From Oscillatoriales cyanobacterium USR001 (GTDB lineage Bacteria > Cyanobacteriota > Cyanobacteriia > Cyanobacteriales > Microcoleaceae), in the NCBI GenBank assembly GCA_001698425.1, contig MBRE01000040.1:1-64000 (forward strand): 64,000 bases of DNA, given 5' to 3'. The notes under the pieces are model-generated. The model saw only the letters and a program-made list of their open reading frames with translations. It did not search any database and had not been told where the DNA came from. A program made the position numbers and the translations under genes. Shown piece after piece: positions 35,359-47,629 of this stretch. How positions within the stretch are numbered: the first letter of the stretch is position 1; each line of letters starts with the position of its first letter.

Positions 35359-36660
35359 TTACCCAATCGTTCCTGAATACCAAAGTTCTGCAAGTTGGTA
35401 TTTAGGAATTTCAACTACAAGCTTACCGTCTTCACGTTCTATAATTTCTCCTTCAATAGTCCCTATTCCAACTAAGGTATCAAGAGATGTGTTGAGATTT
35501 CTTACGTCACTCTTTCTACTACGCTTATCCAAACGAACAGTGTAAACATGATCGAGATGATCGTGAAATTCTCTTAGAACAGAAGGGCTATGGGAAGTAA
35601 TGATAAACTGGGAAGAATAGCCATCAGAACTTATTGAAGTCATTTGCCATAGCCATCTCATTAGTTCTTGGATATTTCCAGGATTGATGCCATTTTCAAT
35701 TTCTTCTAAAAGTATTAAAGCGGGAGGTCGTCGCAGAGAAGCCAAGAGACTAATAGCCGCTGCTTTCATAAAGCCATCTGACAAAAATTCTGGCGAAAAT
35801 TCCTCGACAATTCCTTTACGCCCTAAATCAAATTGCCAGATTAGGCGATCGCCCCCATCATCATACCTTACTCCCTGAAAACTTTGTTCAAACCGTCGCA
35901 TTAAAACAGTAAATCTGGTAAATGTAGCCTCATCATTCTCTTTTATATTACGAATGATTTTCTGAAGATTACGACCTGTTTCTCCTAACTCTGAGGGTAT
36001 TCTAATTTTATTCTGAGTTTGGCTATCTTCACTTTCTAAGCTTATTTTTGAATAGTCTGCCTCCTTATCTTGACTAACATTGAACAAACCTTTGAGAAAA
36101 GCTGGCTGAAAATGGTAACAAAAAGTATTTGTAAAATCATCAAAAAAAGTTCTGCATAAATCTCGATCTATCTTATCAATATTTAAAAAATTTAAAAAAA
36201 ATATCTCTGTTTCGATTTCGATTTCTTGTCTTAACTGAATTAAATCTGAAGGCTCACTATATCCAGTTTCAATAATCTTAGGTTGGGATGAATTTAATAA
36301 TTTTACCTCTATTCTTTCTCTACAACCAGCTTTTTCTTTTAGGCTTTCTTCCTTAAACAATTCCATTGAGTATTTAACTTTCCCCTGGTCATTCGACCAG
36401 GTAATAGAAAATTCTATAGATTCATTATCTTTAGCCAACCTATATCTATGGGGATCTATATCTCTTGCCGTTACTACTGTTGGAGCGCCAGTTCGATCGT
36501 AGGGACGGCGACGCTTAACAAGATCGCAGAAATGTTGTATCCCAGCTAATAAATTAGTTTTCCCAGAATTATTATTACCAATAAGTAACGTTATTGGATA
36601 TAAATCTATAGTTGTTGACTGATGAGTTCTAAAGTTTTTCAGAGTTACTTGATGAAACAT
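35359..36660 (-). CDS. AAA family ATPase (OLD/RecF-like, AAA15/AAA21 type)
   Basis: 433 residues. Walker A is GNNNSGKT at 28-35 after VTLKNFRTHQSTTIDLYPITLLI. A signature-like segment EEFSPEFLSDGFMKAAAISLL precedes Walker B ALILLEEIENGINP and the switch FIITSHSPSVLREF. A helical insert of about 170 residues separates the two halves. There is no fused Toprim nuclease, unlike OLD/GajA; the following gene may supply the effector. Lower GC and lysine/asparagine-rich central region compared with neighbours may indicate transfer. Confidence 0.85.
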   Translation of the reverse strand: MFHQVTLKNFRTHQSTTIDLYPITLLIGNNNSGKTNLLAGIQHFCDLVKRRRPYDRTGAPTVVTARDIDPHRYRLAKDNESIEFSITWSNDQGKVKYSMELFKEESLKEKAGCRERIEVKLLNSSQPKIIETGYSEPSDLIQLRQEIEIETEIFFLNFLNIDKIDRDLCRTFFDDFTNTFCYHFQPAFLKGLFNVSQDKEADYSKISLESEDSQTQNKIRIPSELGETGRNLQKIIRNIKENDEATFTRFTVLMRRFEQSFQGVRYDDGGDRLIWQFDLGRKGIVEEFSPEFLSDGFMKAAAISLLASLRRPPALILLEEIENGINPGNIQELMRWLWQMTSISSDGYSSQFIITSHSPSVLREFHDHLDHVYTVRLDKRSRKSDVRNLNTSLDTLVGIGTIEGEIIEREDGKLVVEIPKYQLAELWYSGTIG

Positions 36661-36803
36661 AACAACGCCAAAGATAGAGTATATATTACCTACTATACCA
36701 TTTTATGGTGTTGCTGATTCAAGGTATGAATAGATAGCTGAAACCCTTGATGGCTGTATCACGATTTCGCAAAATCATATTTTCATTCAGCAAGCCTATT
36801 TTT

Positions 36804-38858
<2,055 letters not shown>

Positions 38859-38869
38859 TTAGGGAATTG

Positions 38870-38915
38870 GTTCGTAGTAAGCGCTGTCTTCGCGAAGACA
38901 GCGCTTACTAAGAAC
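38870..38915. repeat. Palindromic intergenic repeat, copy 2 (GTAGTAAGCGC family)
   Basis: Arms GTTCGTAGTAAGCGCTGTC and GACAGCGCTTACTAAGAAC with TTCGCGAA at the centre. It lies 12 bp past the HD-protein stop and 38 bp before the ligA start. One arm has lost symmetry at TACTAAG. Confidence 0.85.
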
Positions 38916-38927
38916 CCATTACCTCGA

Positions 38928-39911
38928 TCACAAATTTAGATTTGAAAAATCACTAAATTTGCGAGTTTCAGTTGCTAATGCACCGACAAAACTATTCTCA
39001 TTTTCACTTTTGCCATTCAAACTACCGTTACCATCAGGCTTAAATAGTTCTTCAACAGCGGCACGTTTTAAGGCTAAAGGTTCGGCGTGTTCTACTTGAA
39101 AAACATTCGCGTAGAGATTCGCGATAATTTGTTTGCCTCCTTGAGTTAATTCTAAATAACTCAAAGCTGCGGGAATGTAGGGAAAAACCCCATTCCAATA
39201 AAATTTGGCGTAATTGCGCCGCAAATCTCCCGGTGATTTGTAACCTAATATCTTATTAGTCCCAACTTCTTCAAATTCGTAGAAAAGAGCACTAATTTTG
39301 CGGAGATAATTCGGATCGCTAAGTTGACCAATTAAATCAGCAGCGCGGGCTAATCCAGAATAATTATGTCGGTCTTGATGAGTTTCACCAGCGGGTACTG
39401 GGAAGCGAGTTAACTCAATATTGCGCTTGATTTGTTCGGCATCAATTAGTTTGTGACCGCCAAAACGTTCATCAATTACTAATTTTCCTCGATCGACGTG
39501 ATAAGGTGTAAGACTAGCGGAGGTTGCACCAATGGGGATGGAAACCATTCCACCATCAATGCCAGTGGCGTAGAGTCCTACAGCTTCTTGGTCTTGACGG
39601 CAAACACCCTTCACATAACCTATGTCGTGGGACAACAGGGAAATGATATAGTGCAGCCAGTCTTCAGGGGATACACCGCCTTCGCGAATGTGTTTGCCTC
39701 GCAGGATGTCCTGTCCTACAAGGGCAACCAACATACTGTGCTCTACATTGTGATAGAGAGCGTCGCAGTTAGCGATGTTTTCCAGAGCCATGTTCCCCGC
39801 CCAGGCAATAATATCGGGGTAGTCAGGCTTATACTTACCGTAAGTACGACGGTAGCCGGCCTGTAGCTCTTGCACGAAATTGTCAATTAAGATGGCAGTT
39901 GCATTAAACAT
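38928..39911 (-). CDS. HD-domain metal-dependent phosphohydrolase
   Basis: About 327 residues from ATG 39909-39911 (GAGAGAAATCGCA precedes it). Metal residues: His in YHNVEHSMLVALVGQDIL, HD in LLSHDIGYVKG, and DRHNYSGLARAADLIGQLSD near the end of the domain. A C-terminal helical region and a disordered acidic tail follow. Resembles conserved cyanobacterial HD proteins; substrate (nucleotide or phosphate ester) unknown. Confidence 0.85.
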   Translation of the reverse strand: MFNATAILIDNFVQELQAGYRRTYGKYKPDYPDIIAWAGNMALENIANCDALYHNVEHSMLVALVGQDILRGKHIREGGVSPEDWLHYIISLLSHDIGYVKGVCRQDQEAVGLYATGIDGGMVSIPIGATSASLTPYHVDRGKLVIDERFGGHKLIDAEQIKRNIELTRFPVPAGETHQDRHNYSGLARAADLIGQLSDPNYLRKISALFYEFEEVGTNKILGYKSPGDLRRNYAKFYWNGVFPYIPAALSYLELTQGGKQIIANLYANVFQVEHAEPLALKRAAVEELFKPDGNGSLNGKSENENSFVGALATETRKFSDFSNLNL

Positions 39912-40160
39912 TGCGATTTCTCTCACTCAAGCTTCTAGGGTTAAACTCAATCAGGATTTTTCAGGGTAGTTGCATAAATAATAATTTGGGAGGGGGTAAA
40001 AGTTGACATAAGATCGGGTTAATTAGTAGATGCGAACTACTGATGCACCGGTCGGATAATTTATCGGGGTATATAATTACCATAACCTAAATTCCACAGA
40101 AACTCATTGAGGCCTGTAGTATTAAGGAATGGTGTGATAAGAGTGCTAGGTGTCTGAGTT

Positions 40161-41876
40161 ATGAACCGTCTGTTACGGGATCTGTCTAAAGTAGCTAAAC
40201 GTGCAAAGCTGTCGATCGCCTTAAGTTATTTGGGGTTGTCTAGCATTGCCGTTCTAGTTACTCTGCCTGCTTTGGGGGCTCAACGAGTTTTTGTGACTTT
40301 TGGCCCGCTGGAAATTTCTGTACCGATCTCCTCTCTGGAACTTTTTGTGAAGACAGGTGTTGTTGACGATCGATGGGATGGCTTTACTCAGTATGCTAAT
40401 CGAGAGCAATTAGAGCAGTTACGGCAAGCTCTACAGGCTAAGGCTGATATTAGTCCTGTGGCTATTTCTCAGTTTCTTTATACGCCCCAGGGAATTGTGC
40501 TGTTGGAACGTTTGGGGCGGGTGATTCAAACTAAGGCGCGACAGCCTGGTTTTTATGCGATTCGATCGGCTTTGATTTTGGCGGCTGCCGATCCTGAAGG
40601 TTTGACACCTTTGAATGTGTTACGAAAGTTTCCGACTTATGGGATTCGGATTGATGTGGGTAGGGGGTTGGAAATTGCGAATCAGTTAACTGAGTTGGTG
40701 AATAAATCAAACCGAGCGATCGCGGGTGTGATTCAGCTTGCTAACGATCGGGCTCGATCGACTCCACCAATTAATCCATCTCAACTACAAGATCCAGAAC
40801 GCCCTGGTTCATTTAATTGGGAAAAAATCTCTCTAACTGTATCATCAAATCGTGCAGGTAGGACTTTTCCTTTTGACCTCTATTTGCCTTCTGGTGGCCC
40901 AACTCCTGCGCCAGTGATTGTGATTTCTCACGGTGTCGGTTCCGATCGTTTCTCGTTTGCTTATTTGGCGCAACACCTTGCTTCTTATGGTTTTGTGGTG
41001 GCGGTTCCCGAACATCCTGGTAGTAATGCTCAACAGTTACAAAATTTGGCAGCAGGGTTGACGAGTGAGGTAGCCCAAGCAACAGAATTTGTCGATCGAC
41101 CTATAGATGTTAAGGATCTGCTCGATTTTCTGAGTGATTTACCTAAGTCTGAATCTAAGTATCAAGGTTTAATGGATTTGCAACAAGTGGGGGTAATTGG
41201 TCAGTCTTTTGGTGGTTATACGGCGCTGACTTTGGCGGGTGGTGCGATTAATTTTGAGCGGTTAAATAAGGATTGTCGGCAAGAGTTTAATACTTGGAAT
41301 ATTTCGCTGTTACTTCAGTGTCGAGCTCAGGGTTTACTGCAAAAGGATTATAATTTGAGCGATAGTCGGGTGAAAGCGGCGATCGCAATTAATCCCATAA
41401 CTAGCACGATTATGGGAGAAGCTAATCTCAGTAAAATTCAGATTCCGGTGATGATTTTGGCTTCTAGTGCTGATACTGTAACTCCTGCTGTTTTGGAACA
41501 AATTCAGCCTTTTACCTGGCTCACAAATCCTGAAAAATATCTGGTGTTGTTTAATAATGGTTCCCATTTTTCAACGATTGAGGAATCACCCCAAAGTCTT
41601 TTTCGGGTTCCGACTGTAGCCTTGGGCGCTGAACCGGCTTTAGCCCGTCGCTATCTTCGGGGGTTGAGTGTAGCTTTTATGGAAAATTATTTGTTGAAGA
41701 ATTTAAGTTTTCGCTCTTATCTTCAACCGTCTTCTTTTAAGCCGGTGAGTAAAGATGGTTTGAGTTTGATTATTTTGCGATCGCTTACAACTCAGGAGCT
41801 TGAGAAATTACTTACGACTACTTCGCCTTCAATTCTTCCTGCATCTCCACCCATACCACAACCCGCTAAACCTTAA
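40161..41876 (+). CDS. Secreted alpha/beta hydrolase with N-terminal DUF1400, paralogue 2
   Basis: 571 residues with an N-terminal signal (LSYLGLSSIAVLVTLPALGA) and DUF1400 (QRVFVTFGPLEISVPISSLELFVKTGVVDDRWDGF). Catalytic blocks match paralogue 1 in order: SHGVGSDRFSFAYLAQHLASYGF, PEHPGSN, GQSFGGYTALTLAGG, DSRVKAAIAINPITS, SSADTVTP and NNGSHFS. A Pro-rich tail ends the protein. The two copies share layout across their length but differ widely, so the duplication is old. Confidence 0.88.
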   Translation: MNRLLRDLSKVAKRAKLSIALSYLGLSSIAVLVTLPALGAQRVFVTFGPLEISVPISSLELFVKTGVVDDRWDGFTQYANREQLEQLRQALQAKADISPVAISQFLYTPQGIVLLERLGRVIQTKARQPGFYAIRSALILAAADPEGLTPLNVLRKFPTYGIRIDVGRGLEIANQLTELVNKSNRAIAGVIQLANDRARSTPPINPSQLQDPERPGSFNWEKISLTVSSNRAGRTFPFDLYLPSGGPTPAPVIVISHGVGSDRFSFAYLAQHLASYGFVVAVPEHPGSNAQQLQNLAAGLTSEVAQATEFVDRPIDVKDLLDFLSDLPKSESKYQGLMDLQQVGVIGQSFGGYTALTLAGGAINFERLNKDCRQEFNTWNISLLLQCRAQGLLQKDYNLSDSRVKAAIAINPITSTIMGEANLSKIQIPVMILASSADTVTPAVLEQIQPFTWLTNPEKYLVLFNNGSHFSTIEESPQSLFRVPTVALGAEPALARRYLRGLSVAFMENYLLKNLSFRSYLQPSSFKPVSKDGLSLIILRSLTTQELEKLLTTTSPSILPASPPIPQPAKP

Positions 41877-42172
41877 GCTATTAGACCTCTTATGTTTGTC
41901 AAACTAATCGCAATCTCTTGATTCCAGGCGATTACCCATTTGCCGACAAATCAATAATTCGCTTGTCTGAGTGAAGTTGAATTTTTTTGAGCTTCATCTC
42001 TCTAATCTCTCTCTGTGTTCTCTGCGTTCTCTGTGGTTAAATCATTCCGATGCAAACGGAAACCATATCAACTCCGATCGTCTGCAAAATGGCGATCGCC
42101 TCTTCATAGTTCAGTGACGATGCTTGCGATCGCAAATCTCCAAAACAAGAAATTGAACGGGCTTTTAATATT
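41877..42172. other. Gene-free gap between hydrolase and MFS genes
   Basis: 296 bp between convergent genes. It holds the 9-bp repeat at 42010-42036 and two HIP1-like sites. On the minus strand about 45 codons are open (ending VDMVSVCIGMI) but without start signals; this may be a decayed ORF. Confidence 0.4.
42010..42036. repeat. Three 9-bp tandem units (TCTCTGTGT/TCTCTGCGT/TCTCTGTGG)
   Basis: Three adjacent nonamers differing at one or two positions, part of a repeat type (CACAGAGAACGCAGAG on the other strand) frequent between cyanobacterial genes. Confidence 0.75.
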
Positions 42173-43378
42173 TCATAATTTCTGATAGCTATAAGTTTCA
42201 CGTTTGAGGAATAAGAAAATTAGAACAAGAAAAGTGCAAACTCCCGCGAAATAAAGTGGATATCCATAGGATTGAGGGTTGGATTGATGTACCATTAAGC
42301 CAGCTATGATTGGACCAAAAGCATTGGATGCACTGAGATAAGATGAATTAAGACCTAATACAGTACCTTGTTCTTCGGGTTTGGCATTTAGGGAAATCAA
42401 CGCACTAATCATTGGTTGTACGACAGAGTTAAACAATGAGAAGAGAATGCAAACGGCAACAAAGTAATAGATATTTTCCCAAATAGGCATCAATACAAAG
42501 GAGAGACTGCGAATAAATAATCCTAAAAACAGGATCTCTGCTAATTGCAGTCGTTTGGTCATTTGAGCAATACCCAAGGTTTGTACGATCACTGCTAACA
42601 CACCGAACATAAAAAACATCAGAGTGAGAGAATCGCTATTTTGTTTGAGAACAGCAAGGAAATAGGGCTGAAAAGCAAATGTAAATACTGTGAATGTCAT
42701 GCCTGTGAGGAAATTGACAATTAATAAGATGCCAATTTTGGGCATAAATAGCCCTTTGATCAATTGTTCTAAGCCAATATCAAAAATATTTTTAGCCTTT
42801 TTAGCTTTAGTTTTCAGGGTTTCTGGTAGAAAGAAAATGGTTAGGAATAGGGCGATCGCTGCGATTACAGATGAAACTAAAAAAGAAGCACCAAAAGATT
42901 TTCCAAGGGGAGTATTGAGTGCGGCTTTTTGAGCAAGGAGGCTAATGGCAGGGCCAAGAATAAATCCAAGTCCAAAAGCGGCTCCATTAATACCAAAAGC
43001 TTTAGCGCGATTTTCGGGAGAGGTGACATCGGAAATGACGGCTTGGGCAACGGAAGCATTACCGCCTGTAATACCATCCAGAAATCTAGCAAAAAATAAC
43101 AGGGCGGCGGTGGTGGCGGTTCCTGCCATGAAATTGGCGATAACTGTCCCTGCTAAACTGATAATTAATAAGGGTTTGCGTCCAAAGCGATCGGAGAGTT
43201 TACCAATAATTGGTGTAGCAAAAAATTGGGAAATTGCATAAATTGCAAAGATAAAACTAATCTGAAAATCATCTAAATTGAACTGTTTGCCATAGAGATA
43301 CAAAACCGGAATCAGAATCGTAAAACTTAGCGCGTTGATGAAAGAAATGAGGGCAATAATCCAAAAATTACGATTCAT
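42173..43378 (-). CDS. MFS transporter, DHA1 (TetA-like) drug exporter type
   Basis: 401 residues with 12 predicted membrane helices. The loop 2-3 motif GKLSDRFGRKPLLI and the helix-5 antiporter region GFILGPAISLLAQ identify a drug:H+ antiporter of the DHA1 family. The half-repeat structure is complete. Substrate unknown. The gene is convergent with the hydrolase. Confidence 0.9.
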   Translation of the reverse strand: MNRNFWIIALISFINALSFTILIPVLYLYGKQFNLDDFQISFIFAIYAISQFFATPIIGKLSDRFGRKPLLIISLAGTVIANFMAGTATTAALLFFARFLDGITGGNASVAQAVISDVTSPENRAKAFGINGAAFGLGFILGPAISLLAQKAALNTPLGKSFGASFLVSSVIAAIALFLTIFFLPETLKTKAKKAKNIFDIGLEQLIKGLFMPKIGILLIVNFLTGMTFTVFTFAFQPYFLAVLKQNSDSLTLMFFMFGVLAVIVQTLGIAQMTKRLQLAEILFLGLFIRSLSFVLMPIWENIYYFVAVCILFSLFNSVVQPMISALISLNAKPEEQGTVLGLNSSYLSASNAFGPIIAGLMVHQSNPQSYGYPLYFAGVCTFLVLIFLFLKRETYSYQKL

Positions 43379-43467
43379 GGGTGTAGGCGATCGCTGAGAA
43401 GAGTCCTTAGTCTATGATTATAACTCAAGAATGCGATCGCTTCTCTATACCTCAAGATCGACACCTA

Positions 43468-44469
43468 TCAATAAATCGTACCATCAGGCATAGTTGCCCC
43501 AATCAAAATCGCATCCTGCAAATCCACACCGCTAATAATCGCATTTCGCAAACTAGCACCCCTGAGATCCGCACCCTTCAAACAAGCACCATCTAAATTA
43601 GACCCCCAAAGATAAGCACCTTGCAAATTAGCACCACTCAAATCCGCCCCCATCAGATTTGCCAAATTCAGATTTGTATGACTCAAATCAGCATTTCTCA
43701 AATCAGCTTCAGTCAAATTACTCTTCATCAAATTAGCTTCAATTAAGCTTCCACCCTTCAAATCTGTCTCATGCAAATCAGCACCTTTCAGATTAGCCTG
43801 TTCTAATTTCGTATTACGCATCCGCGCTCCCATTAAAACAGTTCCACTCAAATTAGCACCTGACAATTCAGCGCCGCTTAACTTCACCTCTTGCAATTCC
43901 AACCCACTGAAATCAACTCCTTCAAAATTCAGCCCATTTAAAAAAGCCTTATTCAATTTTACTTCATTTAAACTCGCCCCTTTCAAATTCGCACCGCTCA
44001 ATCTTGCACCACTTAAATTAGCCCAATTTAAGTTAGCTCCCGCTAAATTTGCTCCTCTCAAATTGATACCATTCAAATTAGCACCGCACAAATTTACCCC
44101 CGGTAAATTTGCTTGAAAAAGGCTCACCCAACTTAAAATCGCACCGCTTAATTTAGCTCCTTTGAGATCGACTTTAGCCATTTGAGCGCCTCTGAGGTCA
44201 GATTTAGTTAAATCAGCACCTAATAGACGACTACCTTTAAGCTTAACAAAACTCAAATTTGCCCCATATAAAAAAGCCCCATTTAAGTTAGCTTCTTGTA
44301 AAAAACAACGCTCTAAATAAGCTCTCGCTAAAGATGCACCATTCAAATTGCATCCCGATAAATTAGCATGAGGAATCTCTGCTCCGATCAAATTAGCAGA
44401 TGCTAAATCAGTCGATCGAAAATCCCTTTCTCCTTTGACATATAAACTTAATAATTGATTGCCATCCAT
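43468..44469 (-). CDS. Pentapeptide-repeat protein
   Basis: 333 residues built almost wholly of A(N/D)LXX repeats forming a right-handed four-sided beta helix. The N-terminal cap MDGNQLLSLYVKGERDFRSTDL is common to a cyanobacterial subfamily. No signal peptide or extra domain. Function unknown. An RBS (AGGAGG) lies upstream of the ATG. Confidence 0.95.
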   Translation of the reverse strand: MDGNQLLSLYVKGERDFRSTDLASANLIGAEIPHANLSGCNLNGASLARAYLERCFLQEANLNGAFLYGANLSFVKLKGSRLLGADLTKSDLRGAQMAKVDLKGAKLSGAILSWVSLFQANLPGVNLCGANLNGINLRGANLAGANLNWANLSGARLSGANLKGASLNEVKLNKAFLNGLNFEGVDFSGLELQEVKLSGAELSGANLSGTVLMGARMRNTKLEQANLKGADLHETDLKGGSLIEANLMKSNLTEADLRNADLSHTNLNLANLMGADLSGANLQGAYLWGSNLDGACLKGADLRGASLRNAIISGVDLQDAILIGATMPDGTIY

Positions 44470-44717
44470 ATTGCATACCTCCTAAAAACCTTGTGAATTA
44501 GTCAAAAATTTCGATTGAAATTTACCCTGATAATACGTAAATAGCCAAAGAATCCCTAATTACTTACTTCAGACTGCCTAAATCAAAATCTCAGGTTATT
44601 ATTCTGCTGCAATCGATCGAACCAACAAAAAAACATTACCTTACCAGTAGATTTAAGATTGTTTGAGATTGCTTAGGATTCATATATTTACTATATCAAC
44701 TCTAAGTCAATCTCGAA
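44470..44717. other. Gene-free gap upstream of the pentapeptide gene
   Basis: AT-rich; presumably holds the promoter of the pentapeptide-repeat gene. No clear regulator motif. Confidence 0.4.
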
Positions 44718-44807
44718 CCTTACGATTTGTTACCATTTAACTGAGTAAATGATGACATCAATCCTTACGATTTGTTATCGATCGACCGAACCCATGATGA
44801 CATCAAT
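44718..44807. repeat. Tandem 45-bp duplication of the ndhH 3' end
   Basis: Two adjacent 45-bp units begin with CCTTACGATTTGTTA and end with ATGATGACATCAAT, both identical, with a diverged 16-bp centre. The right unit contains the true ndhH end; the left is a decayed copy with its own stop (IDVIIYSVKW). Confidence 0.85.
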
Positions 44808-45959
44808 ACTGCCCAAAATTGCCACAATATCGGCCACCTTTACACCACGCAAAATGTGTGGTAAAATCTGCAAATTATTAAAATCTGCCGCCCGAATTTT
44901 CCAGCGCCAAGGGAACACGCTATCATCACCAACAATATAAATCCCTAGTTCACCTTTACCACTTTCTACGCGGACATAGTGTTCGCCCTTGGGAATCTTA
45001 AAAGTTGGGGCAACTTTTTTACCAATAAACTGGTAATCAAAAGCATTCCATTCCGATTTCGGTCCTCCCTCCAGACGCTTGGCTTCCAAATTTTCGTAGG
45101 GACCACCAGGAAGTCCCTTCAAAGCTTGGCGAAGAATTTTCACAGACTCGCGCATTTCGCCAATTCTTACCAGATAACGGGCGAGACAATCTCCCGCAGT
45201 TTCTGATTGCACTTCCCAGTCAAAATCGTCGTAGCATTCATAGTGGTCAACTTTCCGTAGGTCCCACTTCACACCCGAAGCCCGTAACATAGGACCAGAC
45301 AATCCCCAGTTAATTGCTTCGGCGCGGGAAATTGTACCGAGCCCTTCAATCCGGCGACGGAAAATGGGGTTATCAGTAATCAAACGTTCGTATTCATCAA
45401 CTTTGGGGTCAAAGTAGTTGCAGAAATCTTCGCATTTGTCAACCCATCCATAGGGTAAATCGGCGGCGACACCGCCAATGCGGAAATAGTTGTTGTTCAC
45501 CATCCGATAACCTGTGGCGGCTTCCCAAAGGTCTAAAATGGGTTCGCGATCGCGCATCGTGTAGAAAAAAGGAGTTTGCGCCCCCACATCTGCCAAAAAT
45601 GGTCCCAGCCACAGCAGGTGATTAGCAATACGATTCAACTCCAACATCAACACGCGGATATAGCTGGCCCGTTTGGGAACCTGAATATCAGCCAATTTTT
45701 CCGGTGCATTGACTGTCACCGCCTCATTAAACATCCCCGCAGCATAGTCCCAACGACTAACGTAGGGGACATACATCACATTCGTGCGACTTTCGGCAAT
45801 TTTTTCCATCCCCCGGTGCAGATAGCCCAAAACGGGTTCGCAGTCAAGCACATCTTCCCCGTCCAGAGTAACAATTAACCTCAGTACCCCGTGCATGGAG
45901 GGATGGTGCGGCCCCATATTGAGTACCATCGGTTCGGTTCTAGTTTCAATTCTTGACAT
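44775..45959 (-). CDS. ndhH: NAD(P)H-quinone oxidoreductase subunit H
   Basis: 394 residues, complete. Blocks [46 protein letters not shown] and the C-terminal [35 protein letters not shown] are family-typical. NdhH is a peripheral-arm subunit of photosynthetic NDH-1, near the quinone site. It stands alone here, away from ndhL. It is followed by a duplication of its own 3' end. Confidence 0.97.
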   Translation of the reverse strand: MSRIETRTEPMVLNMGPHHPSMHGVLRLIVTLDGEDVLDCEPVLGYLHRGMEKIAESRTNVMYVPYVSRWDYAAGMFNEAVTVNAPEKLADIQVPKRASYIRVLMLELNRIANHLLWLGPFLADVGAQTPFFYTMRDREPILDLWEAATGYRMVNNNYFRIGGVAADLPYGWVDKCEDFCNYFDPKVDEYERLITDNPIFRRRIEGLGTISRAEAINWGLSGPMLRASGVKWDLRKVDHYECYDDFDWEVQSETAGDCLARYLVRIGEMRESVKILRQALKGLPGGPYENLEAKRLEGGPKSEWNAFDYQFIGKKVAPTFKIPKGEHYVRVESGKGELGIYIVGDDSVFPWRWKIRAADFNNLQILPHILRGVKVADIVAILGSIDVIMGSVDR

Positions 45960-45979
45960 AATTAGTAATTGGGGATTTT

Positions 45980-46042
45980 TAACTGCTAACAGTTAACGGT
46001 TAACGGTTAACTGTTAACTGTTAACCGTTAACATTTAACTGT
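45980..46042. repeat. Heptanucleotide array (GTTAACG/GTTAACT)
   Basis: Period-7 GTTAACN units fill most of the 90-bp divergent gap between ndhH and rsmH, so both promoters must overlap or adjoin the repeats. Confidence 0.9.
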
Positions 46043-46049
46043 TTAAATT

Positions 46050-46970
46050 ATGAAGGAGATTGACTTGTCTGAGAAGGAGGTCGTTGTACCAGAAATTAAA
46101 ATCGGAGTTTATCACATCCCGGTACTCGGTCGGGAATTAATCGAGGGTTTAGCTGTGCGTCCCGGAGGTCATTATTTAGATGCCACCTTGGGGGGCGGCG
46201 GTCACAGCAATTTAATCTTAGAGGCTGCACCAGATGTTACCATAGTAGCGATCGACCAAGATCGAGAAGCGATCGCCTTTTGTCAACAAAGATTTGCCGA
46301 ACTTCTCGCCACATCAGATCGCCTACAATTTTGGCACGGCAACTTTACCGACTATCCAGCCAAAAAAGCAACATTTGACGGTATAATAGCCGACTTAGGC
46401 GTAAGTTCAGCCCAACTCGATCGACCCCTACGCGGCTTCAGCTTTCGCCATCAAGCCAATCTCGATATGCGAATGAACCAAGAACAATCACTCACAGCAG
46501 CAGAGATCGTCAATCACTGGGAAGAACGCAAACTAGCCGATATATTTTACACATTAGGAGAAGAACGGCTTTCACGACAGATCGCCAAACAAATCATCAC
46601 CAATCGTCCATTTCAAACTACTACAGAACTAGCAGCCGCGATCGCCCGCTGCGTCCCCCCCAAATACCGCTACGGCAGAATCCATCCCGCCACCCGCGTC
46701 TTTCAAGCCCTAAGAATCGCCGTCAACGCCGAACTCACCAGCATCGAAACCTTCCTCCAAAAAGCACCCCAATGGTTAAAACCCAATGGCAGAATCGGCA
46801 TCATCAGCTTTCACAGTTTAGAAGACCGACTAGCCAAACACCAACTCAAAGACTCACCCATTTTGCGCGTATTAACCAAAAAACCCATCCAAGCCCAAGC
46901 GATCGAACTAGCCCAAAATCCCCGCTCTCGATCTGCTAAACTCAGACTCGCAGAACGACTAACCACCTGA
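46050..46970 (+). CDS. rsmH: 16S rRNA (cytosine1402-N4)-methyltransferase
   Basis: 306 residues: [16 protein letters not shown] motif [58 protein letters not shown] and [17 protein letters not shown]. It methylates C1402 in the ribosomal P site. The first 20 residues are an extension before HIPVL; the ATG 46050 lacks a clear Shine-Dalgarno because repeats precede it, and an internal start is possible. No mra/dcw neighbours. Confidence 0.95.
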   Translation: MKEIDLSEKEVVVPEIKIGVYHIPVLGRELIEGLAVRPGGHYLDATLGGGGHSNLILEAAPDVTIVAIDQDREAIAFCQQRFAELLATSDRLQFWHGNFTDYPAKKATFDGIIADLGVSSAQLDRPLRGFSFRHQANLDMRMNQEQSLTAAEIVNHWEERKLADIFYTLGEERLSRQIAKQIITNRPFQTTTELAAAIARCVPPKYRYGRIHPATRVFQALRIAVNAELTSIETFLQKAPQWLKPNGRIGIISFHSLEDRLAKHQLKDSPILRVLTKKPIQAQAIELAQNPRSRSAKLRLAERLTT

Positions 46971-47293
46971 AAATTGGATCGCCAATCAAACCTGCCACAC
47001 AATAATTATTTTCATACCAGCAAGGTTCGGGTTAATGTAGATCATGGTGTAATTTATAAAAAGCCAGTTCGCTCCATCCAGTGACGGCTGTACCAACTCA
47101 AACCCACAACTAAATCACCAAACCTACTATTTAGATGTATCTTAGCCATTTAAACCTGACAAATTTGCATGAGGAAACAAGGATTCCTAGACACACACAC
47201 CCCTGTCTGAAATCGGATTCTTGATTAATTCAGCTTAAGCTGAAAACCATACTCACACCTAATTGCCTTGAGCATTCAGACGGTTAAGTATTT
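46971..47293. other. Gene-free gap after rsmH
   Basis: 323 bp with no convincing ORF, repeat or hairpin. It may hold a promoter for the downstream rsbU-like gene. Confidence 0.4.
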
Positions 47294-47629
47294 ATGCAGC
47301 ACGGTATCCCCAATCCCACAGCTAGGCGAGAACATTCTGCCTCCCAGCAGCGCCAATTGCCTATAGACTATCGCCCTTGCCAGTCTTTAGAACCGGGTTT
47401 ACCAATATTTTCCGCAAGTGCCGGGGATATCTATAAACCCACCCCTAGGACACCACTAGCATCTAGGAATATTAAACCTAAAAAATTAGAGCGTTTTTTC
47501 TGGGGAAACCTCAAAAAATTAACAGCAACAACTCTGTTAATCGATCTCAATTACACCACAAATCAAACCCCCAAAATTCCTCCTACCCACAAGGTAATGG
47601 ATGGCCATTTTTATTGGAGGTTTTTATGA
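47294..47629 (+). CDS. Doubtful 111-residue ORF upstream of rsbU-like gene
   Basis: Pro/Thr/Arg-rich ORF (for example LEPGLPIFSASAGDIYKPTPRTP) with no domain, no membrane segment and no Shine-Dalgarno. Its end overlaps the ribosome-binding site and first codon of the next gene. It may be leader sequence rather than a gene. Confidence 0.2.
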   Translation: MQHGIPNPTARREHSASQQRQLPIDYRPCQSLEPGLPIFSASAGDIYKPTPRTPLASRNIKPKKLERFFWGNLKKLTATTLLIDLNYTTNQTPKIPPTHKVMDGHFYWRFL

